Source of the DNA: Riptortus pedestris
Lineage: Eukaryota > Arthropoda > Insecta > Hemiptera > Alydidae
Direction of reading: 5' to 3'
Assembly (NCBI GenBank): GCA_019009955.1
Contig: CM032228.1
Location: 131,261,001 to 131,325,000, forward strand
Length of the DNA: 64,000 nucleotides
Positions 41,693-54,270 of the stretch are shown here, in pieces (position 1 is the first letter of the stretch; every line of letters starts with the position of its first letter). The notes beneath the pieces are model-generated. The model saw only the letters and a program-made list of their open reading frames with translations, had not been told where the DNA came from and did no database searches. The position numbers and the translations under genes were made by a program.

Positions 41693-42127
41693 ACTACTCT
41701 AGTTATATAATAATCTATAACTTCATTCAACTGTTAACATACTTGATCAAGTTTCATGAAAAACTGCAGTTCAAGTTTGTTAATGACTAAGATTGTACCA
41801 GAAGTGTGAGATAACATATAAACCTCTTACTATGAATATGATATACAACTAAGTATTTTTACTACAAGAGAAGCAAAGAATAAAAAGTGAGAAGTATGTA
41901 TTCAGAAAGTGGAAAATTTGCTTAGTTTATACAGCCCAAATGAGAATTTCAAAGTGAATTTGATTTTCAAATACATTTTAGTTAACTTTTAATTGAAACA
42001 AATCTCTGTTAAATGTAATTAAATTAGTAACTACATTTTTTTTTCCTTCAATGCATTGAATAATTCTGAACACTTCATATTAGTCTACTATTTACACTTT
42101 TAACAACCTGTAAACTACAATTAAAAA
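41693..42127 (+). repeat. Local duplication, copy 2
   Basis: The partner of 37656-38108, lying between the two 125-bp direct repeats. Confidence 0.9.
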
Positions 42128-42146
42128 AAAAACAAAAAAAAACACT

Positions 42147-42270
42147 ATCTTAATTTAAATACACCCATGATGTATTTAATTATATATATCAAAACTAATA
42201 TCCACTAAAGCTTACACAAATTGAGGAGGATAATCCATATTTAACCCTTTAATTGCGCAAAGCCACTATA
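42147..42270 (+). repeat. Flanking direct repeat, right copy
   Basis: The partner of 41567-41690. Its end forms the left arm of the hairpin 42243-42294. Confidence 0.9.
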
Positions 42271-42294
42271 GTAGCTTTGCACAATTAAAGGGTT
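42243..42294. repeat. Inverted repeat, 21-bp arms
   Basis: Arms 42243-42263 and 42274-42294 pair with one mismatch across a 10-bp loop. Confidence 0.9.
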
Positions 42295-42310
42295 TAAAGG
42301 GTTAAACACC

Positions 42311-42956
42311 TTTTAGCAGATTTCCCTTAAGGGAAATCAGCTATTGAGGTTGTACTCATGACGCGATTTTCGAAATTTTTCTTCAAATGTCCATCGATCC
42401 TACCTAGGAGATGACGAAAATGAGGTCCGTTCAAAACTGTATATATATATATATATATTTGTCTGTTACCGCTCTAGCGGTCGCAATTTTTGACTTATCG
42501 TTACCAAACTTGATATATAATCGTTTTATACAAAAAGAAAGATCAAGTTCGTTAATGGCTGAAATCGGACCAGGGTGAGGGGGGGGGGTTTAAAGGGGGA
42601 GAATTTCGAAAATTCGTAATATCTCCGTTATTATTCATCGGATCGAAAAATTGTATAAAACCAATCTTATTGCAAATGTAATGTTCTATAAATGTTTTTA
42701 TGTACCTTTTTTCACTATCTTGATTATTTACTGAGATATTTGCATTTTTTAGTTTTCGGTCTTTAGTAAAGCCCCCCCCCCCCACTCCTACTCATCTCAT
42801 ATTTTCAATATTCTATTATGTTATGAAGCACTTTATTTGAAGCTTAAATACCAAATATTGTTCTCATTGAACTTTTACGTTTTGAGATAAATGCAAATAC
42901 GTGGCGCACGTGGGAAATCTGCTTAGTTAACGTAGCCCCTTCGTGACGGACTTTTT
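42311..42956 (+). repeat. Family A repeat, complete short form
   Basis: It starts TTTTAGCAGATTTCCCTTAA and ends CGTGACGGACTTTTT. It has (TA)n at 42440-42460, the G-run at 42579-42588 and the C-run at 42773-42783. A good reference copy. Confidence 0.92.
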
Positions 42957-43061
42957 CTAGCGAAGATGGCAACTTTACCTGAGCCCTTTACTTAATCACT
43001 CTTGAATCATTTGCCTTGTGGGAATGTTCTACACAAACCTAAGTTTTTCAAGCCAACATAT

Positions 43062-43270
43062 ACTGCTCAAAAATGAATAGGGATATTGGTTATTTTTTCT
43101 TATCCTATTATTTTTAATTAAATCGACCTTAATTAAATTTCTTTTTTATGGTGGTAAAAGACAATAATTCTAATAAATATTAATGATATTTATAATAAAA
43201 AAAATAAAAATTATGCTAGGCCCCTTACATACCACAAAACAGCCAATATCCCTATTCACTTTTGAGCAGT
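43062..43270. mobile_element. MITE, Tc1/mariner-like ends
   Basis: Ends ACTGCTCAAAAATGAATAGG and its reverse complement (28-bp inverted repeat, one mismatch) enclose 209 bp without coding capacity. The target duplication is not clear. Confidence 0.75.
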
Positions 43271-44720
43271 TTATATGCATACCTTGAACTCCGTATAATT
43301 TACAACTTAATTTAATCATTCTGAAAATTTTCAAAATTTTATTTACGCTTACTTTAAATTTTAACTTGGGTTTTTTGTTTTAAATCTTATATATCTATTA
43401 TATAAGAAAAATGTTTGGATTGGTGCCTCTTTAATCAATTTATCATTTGAAAATAAGGTAATTTGACCTTATTTAAATTACCCTCAGTAAAAAATTAATA
43501 TCAGGGTTGATAATCTCTTAATGGCTAATAGTTTCATTAATATGCAGTAATATTTTGAACTAGCACTATCGTGACCACCTCAGTCTAATTTCTGGATTTT
43601 CATAGTAATGCTAAAACGCCCATGCATTGTTTGTTTTTTTTTTTCATTATTTTTGATGGCCAAGAACCTAAGTGTTGATCAAACCTGATTATCCTCCTTG
43701 AAACAAAAACAAAATTTATTATAAAAAAAAACAAACAATACAGTTACCTTTTTTTAAAAAAAACTAATTTTTACTAAATTCAGTCATATGCACTTTTGGT
43801 GTTGTGATATAAAATCAGACTTATATTATTTCAGTCATCATGCAAGAAGATAAATGTTATGCAAAATACACAAAATATGAATCATGCTTTCATCTGACTA
43901 AGGTGAGGGGTGAATGTGTATTGATGCTGAAAAACAGGGACTTCTTATTCCTTAATAGAATAGAATGCCATTTATTGTGATCATAAGAATTACATAAAAA
44001 TTAATATTATAATCAGTAAGAAATGCAATATTGAAATACATCCATGGTAACGAGTATTGAGAAAATATCTACAAATTCATAGAATACATACATAATTTTC
44101 TTTTGCACTTATAGTACGGACAAGTTTGTCAGATAGTATTAGCTGTAGCACGAGAATTTTGGGGTTTGACTATTCATAACCAGATCCATTCTATTATATT
44201 TTGTTTTAGGTTTTTGTGGACCTCTCTCAGCCAGAGATGAATCTCTGAGAGTCTCTTCCATTGGGCTATTCCTTCGGCAAAAATTCCTTAACAGGAGTTT
44301 ATTCTGTTGAACATTTTTGAGAACTCTTGCTATGATTTTCAGTGTTTTGGAAAATTGTTATACCAAAAAATTCAGCACTTTAAAAAATATACACACAAGA
44401 ATTTTCATCAACTTAACAATGTGAAATAAATTAAAATGTCCTTCATGATATATGTAAATAATATTGATGCTTATATGACTCACTTATATAGACACTTTTA
44501 TTTCATTCTCATTTTTAATGAAATTGTAAACAACAATCCTGCCAATTACAAATTAAATAAAAACTGACAAATGGAGATAATAAATCAACAAGACTGTCTT
44601 TTCGTTTTTATAAATTTAGATATGATTTAGGCAATATTTCTAATGCTTCAGTAAAATTGATTCCATTAGTTATAGCCCAAGTAATAATTACATTGTTAGA
44701 GAATAGAAACTCATAACTAT
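43271..44720. other. Intergenic sequence, no gene seen
   Basis: No recognisable frame. 43960-44300 may be the tail of an old retroelement, but nothing firm can be said. Confidence 0.4.
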
Positions 44721-44724
44721 AATA

Positions 44725-45030
44725 AGTCATTTCCGTTTTTGTTCTATTTCTGTTTTTGTTTTCCATTTCTTCTTTTTTTGTTTCCCATTTTAGTTTTATA
44801 TTCCATTTCTGTATTTTGTTTTTGTGTTCCATTTCTGTTTTTGTTTTTCCATTTTGTTTTTGTGTTCCATTTCTGGTTTTTGTTTTCCATTTTGTTTTTG
44901 ATTTCCATATCTGTGTTTTGTTTTTCCATTTGGTATTGTGATCCATTCCAGCCCTGGTTTTCGTATCAGTCCTGTTTGTCTGTTTCTGTTCTTTGTTCCA
45001 TTCCTGTTTTTGTGTTCCATTTCTGTTTCG
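44725..45030. repeat. Degenerate minisatellite, TTCCATTTCTGTTTTTGT units
   Basis: About a dozen imperfect 18-33 bp units built on TTCCATTT and TGTTTTTG. It opens repetitive frames on both strands that are not genes. Confidence 0.9.
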
Positions 45031-45199
45031 TGTTACTTTTCTATTTTTCATGTTATATTTCTGTTATGTTATTTTATGTTTGTTTAAATTAATTTTGTTG
45101 CGTTTCGTTTTTTTTGTTTTGTTTTTTTTATTTTCAATTTTATACAGGTTTTTTTTTTCCCGAGCAACATCGCCAAAGCTGCGAAGCTCCAAATAAATA

Positions 45200-45420
45200 A
45201 ATATAATAAGTCAGTTCCAAAGGCACTTCATAAACTAAGTAGATTTCCCCTCATCTCATCATCTATTCTCTATTTTTTTGAAGTAAGATATAATGTAAAC
45301 TTGAGATGTTAAGTGATTGAATTAATCAAAGTGGAAATCATTTGAGTAGAACTGAAGGCTGAAACCAAAAAACAAAAATGAAATTTTTTTTAACGAATAT
45401 AAAGAGGGAACGAGCATTTC
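45200..45420 (-). repeat. Family A fragment
   Basis: CATAAACTAAGTAGATTTCC on + is the reverse-strand hairpin-end motif, followed by diverged body sequence. Confidence 0.5.
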
Positions 45421-46627
45421 ATAACTGTAAGGAGGCAATAAGTAATTAAATTTATTATTTTAGTAAGCACTTATAAATGTGTTGAATTCATGAATTTACA
45501 TTGGGATTTTTAAATTAATTATATTATTTGATGAAAAGGAAAGGCCCTGAAAAGGTGGTATGCAAGCCATAAAACATGTAGGGCAATTTTGAATAAATCT
45601 CAATGCTAGTTTATAGACTGACTTTATTGATAACTTTTTATATTAAAGAAGGGAGGCAGGGTGGGGTAGCACACTCATATATACAGATATTTGAGATTTA
45701 TTAGTTTAAATTGGTATTCTGACATGTAAACTTCAAAGTAGTATAGCTTTGTCACTCTCTTCTAAAATGGAGTTTATTTATTTGCCTTTTTGTAGTTTTA
45801 TTCCTGCAGCAAGTGGTGGGACAACTGATTCTGGCATCACAAGAACCACATTCTTTCAGTTCTTTTTAATTAAGGAAAAGATGAAACTTGAAATATCAAA
45901 AATCCTGATCAATGATAGTATATACTCATAACTAGCTGTCATTTGTAGCTAATTAAATTAATATTAAATATTTTTAATGTCATCCCATCAAAATGTTTGA
46001 ATAAATTGATTTGCCCATACATCCATTATTGGTTTTGGTTGACAGGCCTAATACAGTCACTGAAGTGACTGGTGACTCTCAGTTGAATAGCACTAATATC
46101 TCTCTCTTTTGGAACAATATATCTGGAAAGTTATTGATTAGAATATATTTCGACAAAATTTGAATTATAAGGGCATTGGGGGGGGGGGGGAAGCACAAGT
46201 GCTCTCGTGTCAAAAAGTCACACTGTTTATTGGTTCATTTGGTAGACCAATCAAATAATTTATTGATGTATGAGGGATTGATTGAATTGATCAATTTAAT
46301 TCACAATGAATTTGTTTTTTCGTATATGACTGGTTGTTATCTCAAGACTAATGACTTTGATATTTCAGCTTCAGTCATACAGCTTGAACATTCAAATCAC
46401 ATTTGTGTTCTTTTTTACCAAACAAAGACGAACTCTTATCTGTTATTTCAATTTAGAAAGAAATGGCTGTCAAGTGGGGGGAAACTTTGTTATAATATAT
46501 ATAAAATACGTCTTCCAAATGTTCAATTCAAAAATATGATAATTGAAGTGTAAATTAATAATAAAAATAACCAGAACTAATACTCAGTTATTTAATACTT
46601 AATAATTAATTATGAATAATACATAGT
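45421..46627. other. Intergenic sequence, no gene seen
   Basis: A G-run lies at 46178-46190. Frames here show no recognisable product. Confidence 0.45.
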
Positions 46628-46808
46628 CAGGGGGTCAGCATAACAGAGTGGTTAGACCGTTGAACTGTAAAGATAAAGGTTGTGAGATTGAATACTGGTC
46701 CCACTTCCCAGTGCGGCTGGTCCCGCAGGAAGTTAGACCATTACCCCCTCTTGAAGGGGAGGCCTACAGGGTGAACCATACCTGTAAAAAGGGGCTTAAT
46801 AAAAAAAT
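46628..46808 (+). repeat. tRNA-like SINE, copy 2
   Basis: The better-preserved copy. The head GGGGGTCAGCATAACAGAGT and GTGGTTAGACCGTTGAACTG resembles a tRNA D-arm and anticodon region. GTGAGATTGAATACTGG stands where box B is expected. The body and the tail CCTGTAAAAAGGGGCTTAAT match copy 1. Confidence 0.72.
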
Positions 46809-48054
46809 ACATAGTTAAATAATACTAGTACTCATCAGGAACAATACTTAAGAATAAGAAAACATCAATGACAGGTGTATGCTGATTTTTCTCCCTGAAC
46901 ACCCAAGTATACTACTTAGAGGAATAGTCTCAAATACCAAGAATTAACATAAAATAGTCAATGTCAAGTATTCGTAAAAACATAATTCAATTTATATTTT
47001 ATTCAATTGATGAAATCACAGCTTAACTACAATTTTGTCTGGCTCAGATATATTTCTCTTTTTTACATCCAGTTTATTCAGAAAGTTGTTATGGCACTGG
47101 CTTTGTGGTAGTTTCCTCTTTACAGAGCCATCTTCCACAACCTCCCAAAGCTGATTCAACTTAATGTAAACAAACAACACAGCCAAATAAATATAGTCTT
47201 TAAGATATTATATGTAATGTTGTAAATTTCCCTATGGAATAAAGGTATGCCTGAATAATTTAACTTTAAATTGTTTCAATTCTCTGAACTGAACACTGAT
47301 AAATTATAGAAATTTTTATTTACGTATCTTTGTTAAAATTTTAAATGCATATGCATTTTGTTGTGTATTATGCTGAAAATATAAACAAATCAAACAAAAT
47401 ACTTATGTATGTTTTGTATTATGCATGGATTTATTATCCACATTATACATAGGTCTAATATTCATATTATTTGTGGATACATTACTATATTCCTTTTTAT
47501 ATGTAGGTAGATTACTTTATTAATTTTCATTACATTCCGTTTTTTCATAATAGATAATCTAATTTTAATTATGTATTATGCTTTATTTTTAACAATTTAT
47601 TACTTTTTGTATTCTTTTAGTCATTTTATTCTCTTCACTTTAGGTTGTAACTCTAGTTTTATTATGCTTTTGCAACTTTTAGTTTTTATATTTCTCAATT
47701 TGTTTTTCTTAACTTGTCTGCTGGTCATTTCAATTTTTCTTGGTCGGTAGCTGATGGAAATAAATTCAATGCTTACTTGATATAGACTCAAGTCTTTGGG
47801 ATAATGATAAAGATCTTGTTATGATGTGAGCCCTCATGTTGGCAGAATAATGAATTTAAAAGATGTTATTGGAATTGAGATGGGATCTCTCAAAATATGC
47901 CACAATAATGCTAAGTCCTTATTATGTTACTTTGATTAAGGACACAACCTAAAAGGCTGTGGTCATTGTAGATGTTTGTAGTGATAGTGAGTGAGTCATG
48001 GATGAATCCAACCGTATAAAATGCAATGGTACATTTACCTGTCTTTTCTCTTTT
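46809..48054. other. Intergenic sequence, no gene seen
   Basis: AT-rich; nothing was recognised on either strand. Confidence 0.45.
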
Positions 48055-49390
48055 AAGGAATGATCGAATTGGTATGATCAGAGGTGGATATGACGTCTAT
48101 GTATTAGAACTCTACCAAGCTAAAATATTAGAATATTCGGGGTTCTATAAAAATCAGCCAGATAACTTATTTATTGAAATAATAGTAGTTGCTGGAACAT
48201 AAAAGTATTTCATAGGCATCATAAAGAGGCCTCCTAAAGGAGGTTATATAGTGGATGAAGAAGAAGCAATTCTCAAACATAGACTTGATTATTCAGGAAT
48301 TATTTTACTTGGAGACCTAAATATTGGCCCAAACTCTAAGGATTTTTCAGTACAGCAAATCCATCTTACAAAACTTTAGACATGTATTATCACCTTGGCC
48401 CTGGATGGACCATGTAATAGTTTCTGTTAGGTCTAAGACTACTAAACATGGACAAATTCATGTCCCGGGGATTTCAACTCACTATTTGCTTTTCATATGC
48501 TATCAAAGAGAAAATTTTGTTAATGTTAAAAAAAAAAAAATGATTATTGGGATCTCAAAAAATAAACTTAAAAGTTTTTAGGAAGGGCATTAAACAAATT
48601 GACTGGTCATCCGTTATAAATTCTATTGATGTTAATGAAAACTTATAATTTTAGTCAACTTGTGACCAATATTTTCAATAAACATGCTTCCTGAAAAATG
48701 CTAAGACATCTGAGAGAAAATCCTCATCTAGGAGCAACAATTAAATAAAAATAAACTGTATTTTCCAAAAGAAACTGTATTTTCGCTTTATTCAAAAAAT
48801 ATAAAGAGCTAAGAACCTTATAGAGTCCTTAGAAACAAGGTACGCAAAGCTTGCAGAGATAAGAAAAGGAAATGTATGAGAGACTCCTTACTTTCTACTT
48901 CACCAACAGAAATGTGGAAAGACCTTAGGAAACTGGGAGCACCAAAACCGTGCAAAGAAGACTGCTCTTGAATTGATCCAGAAACTTTAAATACATTTTT
49001 CATCCTCACCATTTACCATAACAATATTAAATAACTTTCTTCTTCCTGTAAATTAATTTACAGATGACATTTTTTTGATTATATTACAAAAGAAAATATT
49101 AAATGGGCATTGGTAAAATTATAAGTTATGGGCATTATTGTTGACATAATAAATACATCCCTAGATCATGGAGTATATCCCGATGTTTCAATCATCGGCA
49201 GGCCAAAAATGTGAAGCTGCTCTGTCCAGACCAGTTCAGTTCCATAGTACTAGTTATGTCCAAGATTGCCAAAAGAATTGTTGCTCACATCAAATCATTT
49301 TTAAATATATTTAATTTATTGTCCACACATCAATCAAGGATCAGGCATGGGCATAATACAAGTGCAGCATTACATACAGTTCTTATTTAA
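48055..49390 (+). pseudogene. LINE (Jockey/CR1-like) remnant: endonuclease and start of RT
   Basis: The frame-shifted, stop-ridden sequence still shows the order of a LINE ORF2. Endonuclease pieces are NDRIGMIRGGYDVYVLEL, NLFIEI, IGIIKRPPKGGY and GIILLGDLNIGPN (the GDxN motif). A basic linker follows (VRKACRDKKRKCMRDSL, SPTEMWKDLRKLGAPKPC). Early reverse transcriptase motifs are INTSLDHGVYPDV, VLVMSKIAKRIVAHIKSFL and NLLSTHQSRIRHGHNTSAAL. The match ends near 49390, before the catalytic YxDD block, so the element is truncated on the right. No intact frame exceeds a few dozen codons. Confidence 0.75.
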
Positions 49391-49419
49391 TTGATGCCAT
49401 ACTTGATATTTAATGTTTT

Positions 49420-49835
49420 CAATTAAAAGCTAATGATTTCATTTGTTAATTATTGAAATCCATCGGGGGAATGGGAGTTTAGAGGAGGGGTAAATTAAAT
49501 ATTGGAAATACCTCTGTTATATGAGTTGGTTTGGAAAATATTATATAACCAACCTTCATGCAATCGTAATATTCTACTATTTTTTTAAAACAATTTGGCT
49601 TTATGCCGAAAATTTGTTTAGTTTTCACACTTATGTTAGCCCAATTTCTACTCATGTGATTTTCATTTAAAGTTATTGCATTAATAAACATATCATGTAA
49701 AATTTAAATTTCAAGTTTCCTTTATGTGTAAAGGAGCCTATAGTCTACAAATTTTAGTAGTAATAAAGAACAGTATTTTAGAATCTTCATAGTAGGTTGG
49801 AAATCTACTTAGTTTATGCTGTGCCTGCACGATTA
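49420..49835 (+). repeat. Family A fragment, diverged
   Basis: Contains AAATCCATCGGGGGAATGGG, ATACCTCTGTTATATGAG and the terminal GGAAATCTACTTAGTTTATG. Confidence 0.6.
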
Positions 49836-49869
49836 TCTTTTCTTTCTCTTCTTTCTTATTGTTTTTATA

Positions 49870-49887
49870 ATCTCTCTCTCTCTCTCT

Positions 49888-49943
<56 letters not shown>

Positions 49944-49979
49944 CATACATACACACACACACACGCACGCACACACACA
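49870..49979. repeat. (CT)n(TA)n(CA)n compound microsatellite
   Basis: CT units 49870-49889, TA units 49893-49938, then CATA and CA units. It adjoins a family B copy. Confidence 0.95.
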
Positions 49980-49984
49980 AAAAA

Positions 49985-50640
49985 TTGTAACCTCGATCTG
50001 TATATTGGTATTTTTTTTCTCGAAATTCACATACTTTTTCATTTCACAAGTTATTGAAACATTAATAATTTCTAGCCTTGGTGTCTGTAGACTGGGAGGG
50101 TGAAATGAAAACTCACGATATTTTGTTTCTTATTGGTTTTTCGGAAGTTGTGCACATAACAATAGTTGTTTATTTAAAGTGACTTTTTTAAATATAACAT
50201 TTTGTCGTATAATGACTTATAAACAAGACACACATTTTTCTGCAAGTATGCGCCTTATGATAGTTGTTTTTTTTGTTGTCTAATTTAGTGTATTTTTGGT
50301 TATATACACTTTTGCTATATAATAAAGTATAAACAAGATAGACATTAAATACTATAGAAAGGATCAAAAATTTGAAGAGCACAATTGACTACACGAAACT
50401 TAACAAAACTCAGTATCTGGGTTAACACGATTACTAGATTCTAAGCTATACCTATTAGCAATCTTTGGTACGAACAGAAGCGGGGATTGTACTGGAGGCC
50501 GGAAAAGAGTAAAGTAACATTTCATTTCCTATTCGTTTTTCGCCAAAAATGCACATAAGAAAACTGTTTATTTTGTTATTTAGGGTAATTTTATTTTTAT
50601 ATACATTTCATAAGAATGTATAAAGCAAGTAATTTGCATA
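49985..50640 (-). repeat. Repeat family B copy
   Basis: On + it starts ATTGTAACCTCGATCTGTAT and later shows TTATTGGTTTTTCGGAAGTT and a second pass TTTCCTATTCGTTTTTCGCC. This is the reverse complement of the 62536-63424 copy. Confidence 0.75.
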
Positions 50641-51005
50641 GAAATATTTATTTTATTTATTTACGCCCAATTTATGCTACTTTAGCTAATTGGGACAGGT
50701 TATCTACAGGGAACCACGCTATTCTAGCCTAGAAATATTGCAATAGTCAACAATTCGTTCACATGTAATAATTTAAATTAATTTTGATACCTGGTACCTA
50801 ACCTTTAAAGATTATCATTGTTTCATTGAACTTTTCAATGCTCAAGAATTGTTAACGTGATTTAATGTAAACAAAACTGAGATCCTACATAAGTGTTTGG
50901 AACCTCTCAGTCTGCTCTGAACTGTTAACCATGCATCTTAGTGATCTATTTAAGCTATTAGCTTACCCTTACGATTACTTCAATGTTCTTAGTAAATACA
51001 TACAA
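50641..51005. other. No gene seen
   Basis: AT-rich spacer between family B and family A copies. Confidence 0.45.
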
Positions 51006-51499
51006 TTCCGTCACGCAGGGGTTGCGTTAACTAAGCAGATTTCCCACGTTCACCACGTATTTGCATTTATCTCAAAACTTAAAAGTTCAATGAGAACAAT
51101 ATTTGGCATTATAGCTTCAAATAAAGTCCTTCATAACATAATAGAATATTGTTAATATGAGATGAGTAGGAGTGGGGCTTTACTGAAAGCCGGAAACTAA
51201 AAAATATATGCAAATATCTCAGTTAATAATCAAGATAGTGAAAAAATGTACATAACAACATTTAAAGATCATTACATTTTCAATAAGATTGGTTCTATTC
51301 AATTTTCCAATCCGACTCATATTAACGGATATATTAAGAATTTTCGAAATTATCCCCTTCTACCCCCCCCCCCTCCCCCTTGTCCGATTTCAGCCGTAAA
51401 CAAACTAAATCTTTCTTTTTGTATAAAACGATTATAGTTAGAAGTTTGGTAAGACAAAAATTGCGACCACTAGAGCAGTAACAGACACAACACACACAC

Positions 51500-51544
<45 letters not shown>

Positions 51545-51643
51545 TTTTGAACGGACCTAGGATCGATGGACACATTGATGGGAAACTCGCGTCATGAGTA
51601 CGACTTCAATAGCTGATTTCCCTTGAGGGAAATCTGCTAAAAC
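51006..51643 (-). repeat. Family A repeat, complete short form
   Basis: On + it starts TCCGTCACGCAGGGGTTGCG and ends GAGGGAAATCTGCTAAAA. It has a C-run at 51364-51373 and (TA)n at 51502-51541. Confidence 0.9.
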
Positions 51644-53310
51644 TATTGGTTTTTAATTCTGGAAGGATTTGAAGTGAGGAGAAATTATTTTATTTAGCAA
51701 GCGAAATTATACATGCCCATTTTAAACCCAGGTTTCACTTAGATTTCACTCAGTATTAAGTCGGGAAATCACGGATTGTTGTAATCACTTATGCCCCACA
51801 ACTCCCGAAATGTGATTTGATGCTTATACTTTAGTAGTGTAGAGACTGTTATTCTCCGAAATGTGAATTTCTTTACTTGTTTAATTCCCATACATAAATA
51901 GTTTAGGGCTAAGTCCATAAAAAGAATGAACGCTGGAGGAGTAATGTGCTGAAGCGTTGTATCCAGTTATTTCTGCTGTTTATTAATACTGCTTCCTTAA
52001 TAAGTTTTAAGTTTCTGAACATATTATGTACTATTATGAATTTAAAGTTTGTTTTCCAGACATACTAATGAGTATTTTTAATAATGGTTATTATGCACAT
52101 GAAATAGCTGCCATCGTTGTACATTGGACTGTTTTTTATGAAAGAAACTTTGAAAATGAATTTTTTCATGGTTCGGAATAAAAAATCCTATCCATGATTA
52201 TGAATTATATGGTCCAAAATGTTTTGAAAAATATGCTAAAAGGTACATGCACAGGAAACGGAAAATATTGCGGATAGTGAAGCATCGCATAGCAAATGCC
52301 TTCATTATTAAGACATCCCAAGCAACGCCGGTTACCTATCTAGTTGCTACATATTAGCTTGTCAACAGAATGTATTTAAGGCGTGGTAGGAAACACAGAT
52401 TCTCTCAGCTATTTAGCTTATGTAGAGGAAATAGAATGTCCGAGCTGTTGAATTCTATCCTTCATGCCCAGCAAAAAGCAGTCTTGAAAAACGTTTCACA
52501 TGAAAATGTCCATAATTTGATTAAAATAGACCAGTGGAAAAATATGCCCGATCTCTAAAGGGCATTTTCTGAATAAGAAGATCAATTCGAATAGCAGGAC
52601 TAAGAAAGAAGAAAAATCTTTAGAAACAGCGAGAAAAACAACTCAACTGAGAAAAGCCTGACTTTCCAAGAGATTTATTGTGAAAAACAGAAGAAACTTA
52701 CTCAGAACTCAACGTACAAGGGGCTGTCTTCGATTAATGGAGTCTACATCAAATCACTACTTTTCACAAATTATCTAGCTCATTTATAATGTTCAAGAGG
52801 AATAAGAACTATCCTAAATTAGTTAATTAAACAGTGAACTAGTTTGCATTGACGAAAAAGAGTAAACGTTTTAGGCAATGTTAAAAATAATTTTACAAGA
52901 GCGAAACTTGGAATGAATATGACCATTTTAAAATAAAAAATAATAAACTGTAAAATGAAGAATGGAACAAGGAAACTGACCCAAACAACAAGATTAAAAT
53001 CATGCTGCTGCTCATAAGAAATGGTGTATTTTACTAAGATGTACTAATTTTATTTATAAATATTGAAATCATTCTAATGCTCATCAAAACATACCTAGTG
53101 TATGTGGCTTCTTTGAAGGACTTTGAGAAAAAAGACTACCTTAGCATGCAAAAGCAATGTATTGTAGAAAGAGTGCTAGACGGGCAGTAGTATCGGCCCA
53201 ACCTACAGCTCCTATCGATGCAAGTAAAGATATACCTTTATAATACAATCGTTCTAATATTTATCAAAACTTATCTATTATAGGAAGAACTTACCTAGTA
53301 TAGCAAGAAA
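51644..53310. other. Intergenic sequence, no recognised gene
   Basis: An ATG frame at 52373-52558 (about 60 codons, beginning YLRRGRKHRFSQLF) has coding-like composition but matches nothing I know and has no neighbours that would explain it. It may be transposon debris. Confidence 0.35.
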
Positions 53311-53780
53311 GTCCGTCACGCGGGGGCTGCGTAAACAAAGCAGATTTCCCTCTTGCGTCCCGTATTTGCATTTATCTCATGACGTAATGAGAACAATATT
53401 TGTTATTTAGGCTTCAAATAAAGTTCTTCATAATATAACAGCTTATTGTTGATATGACATGAGTAGGAGTGGCGGTTTACTGACGGCCGAAAATTAAAAA
53501 ACGCAAATATCTCGGTTAACATTAAAGATAAAGAAAACATGTAAATAACAACACTTATAGATCATTCAATTTGCAATAAGATTTGTTTTATACACATTTT
53601 CGATCCGACGTACAGTAACGGAGATATTTCGAATTTTCAAAAATCCTCCCCTTTAAACCCCCTCTCCCATTGGTCCGATTTCAGCCGTTAACGAACTTCA
53701 TCTTTATTTTTACATAAAACGTTTAAATATGGAGTTTGGTAACGATCAAGCAAAAATTGTGACCGCTAGAGCATTAACAG

Positions 53781-53866
<86 letters not shown>

Positions 53867-53958
53867 AATTTTGAACGGTCCTCATTTTCGTCATCTCCTA
53901 GGTAGGATCGATGGACATTTGAAGAAAATTTTTGAAAATCGCGTCATGAGTAAGACCT
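53311..53958 (-). repeat. Family A repeat, lacking the palindromic end
   Basis: On + it starts GTCCGTCACGCGGGGGCTGC and is cut after GAAAATCGCGTCATGAGTAA. It has (TA)n(TG)n at 53784-53864, the longest version of the internal microsatellite. Confidence 0.88.
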
Positions 53959-54270
53959 CTGGCTAATAGAAGAGGTGCCTGATGGGCAAACTAGCAGCCC
54001 CTATCGGTGACTAGATAAGAACAGTAATCTTCAGTAAACCACCTTTTGTACTCATTCAACTCACGTTTAACAAAAAGTCGATCGGGTTGTGGTTACGTAA
54101 ACTAAGCGGATTTCCTACGTATTTTACACGTGTGTGTGTTAATAATAGCATAAGTACAGCGAATTATTTGATTTGAGAATTATCCCAAAGCTAAAAATAT
54201 CAAGGAAGAAAGGAGGTTATAGGAGAAAGAGTAAAAATTCAGGAGTAGGTATAGGAAGCAGTGTGAAGAG
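53959..54270. other. Spacer with a family A terminal fragment
   Basis: 54076-54125 carries the hairpin-end motif GGTTACGTAAACTAAGCGGA (reverse orientation) without the rest of the repeat. Confidence 0.5.

Noticed and set aside
42552..42785. Open frame on - with GGGGF start, with similar frames near 22254 and 51246
   Set aside because: These frames recur because they lie in copies of repeat family A; they are broken differently in each copy and show no constraint.
42950..42956. Helitron 3' end at the family A hairpin
   Set aside because: There is a hairpin near the end, but no CTRR terminus and no TC start, and the ends share an inverted motif, unlike Helitrons.
44608..45092. Long open frames on both strands (up to 147 codons)
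   Set aside because: They are translations of the TTCCATTT/TGTTTTTG minisatellite and have no protein-like composition.
46176..46553. Open frame of 125 codons on +
   Set aside because: It begins in a G-run, has AT-driven composition and no recognisable motif or splice context.
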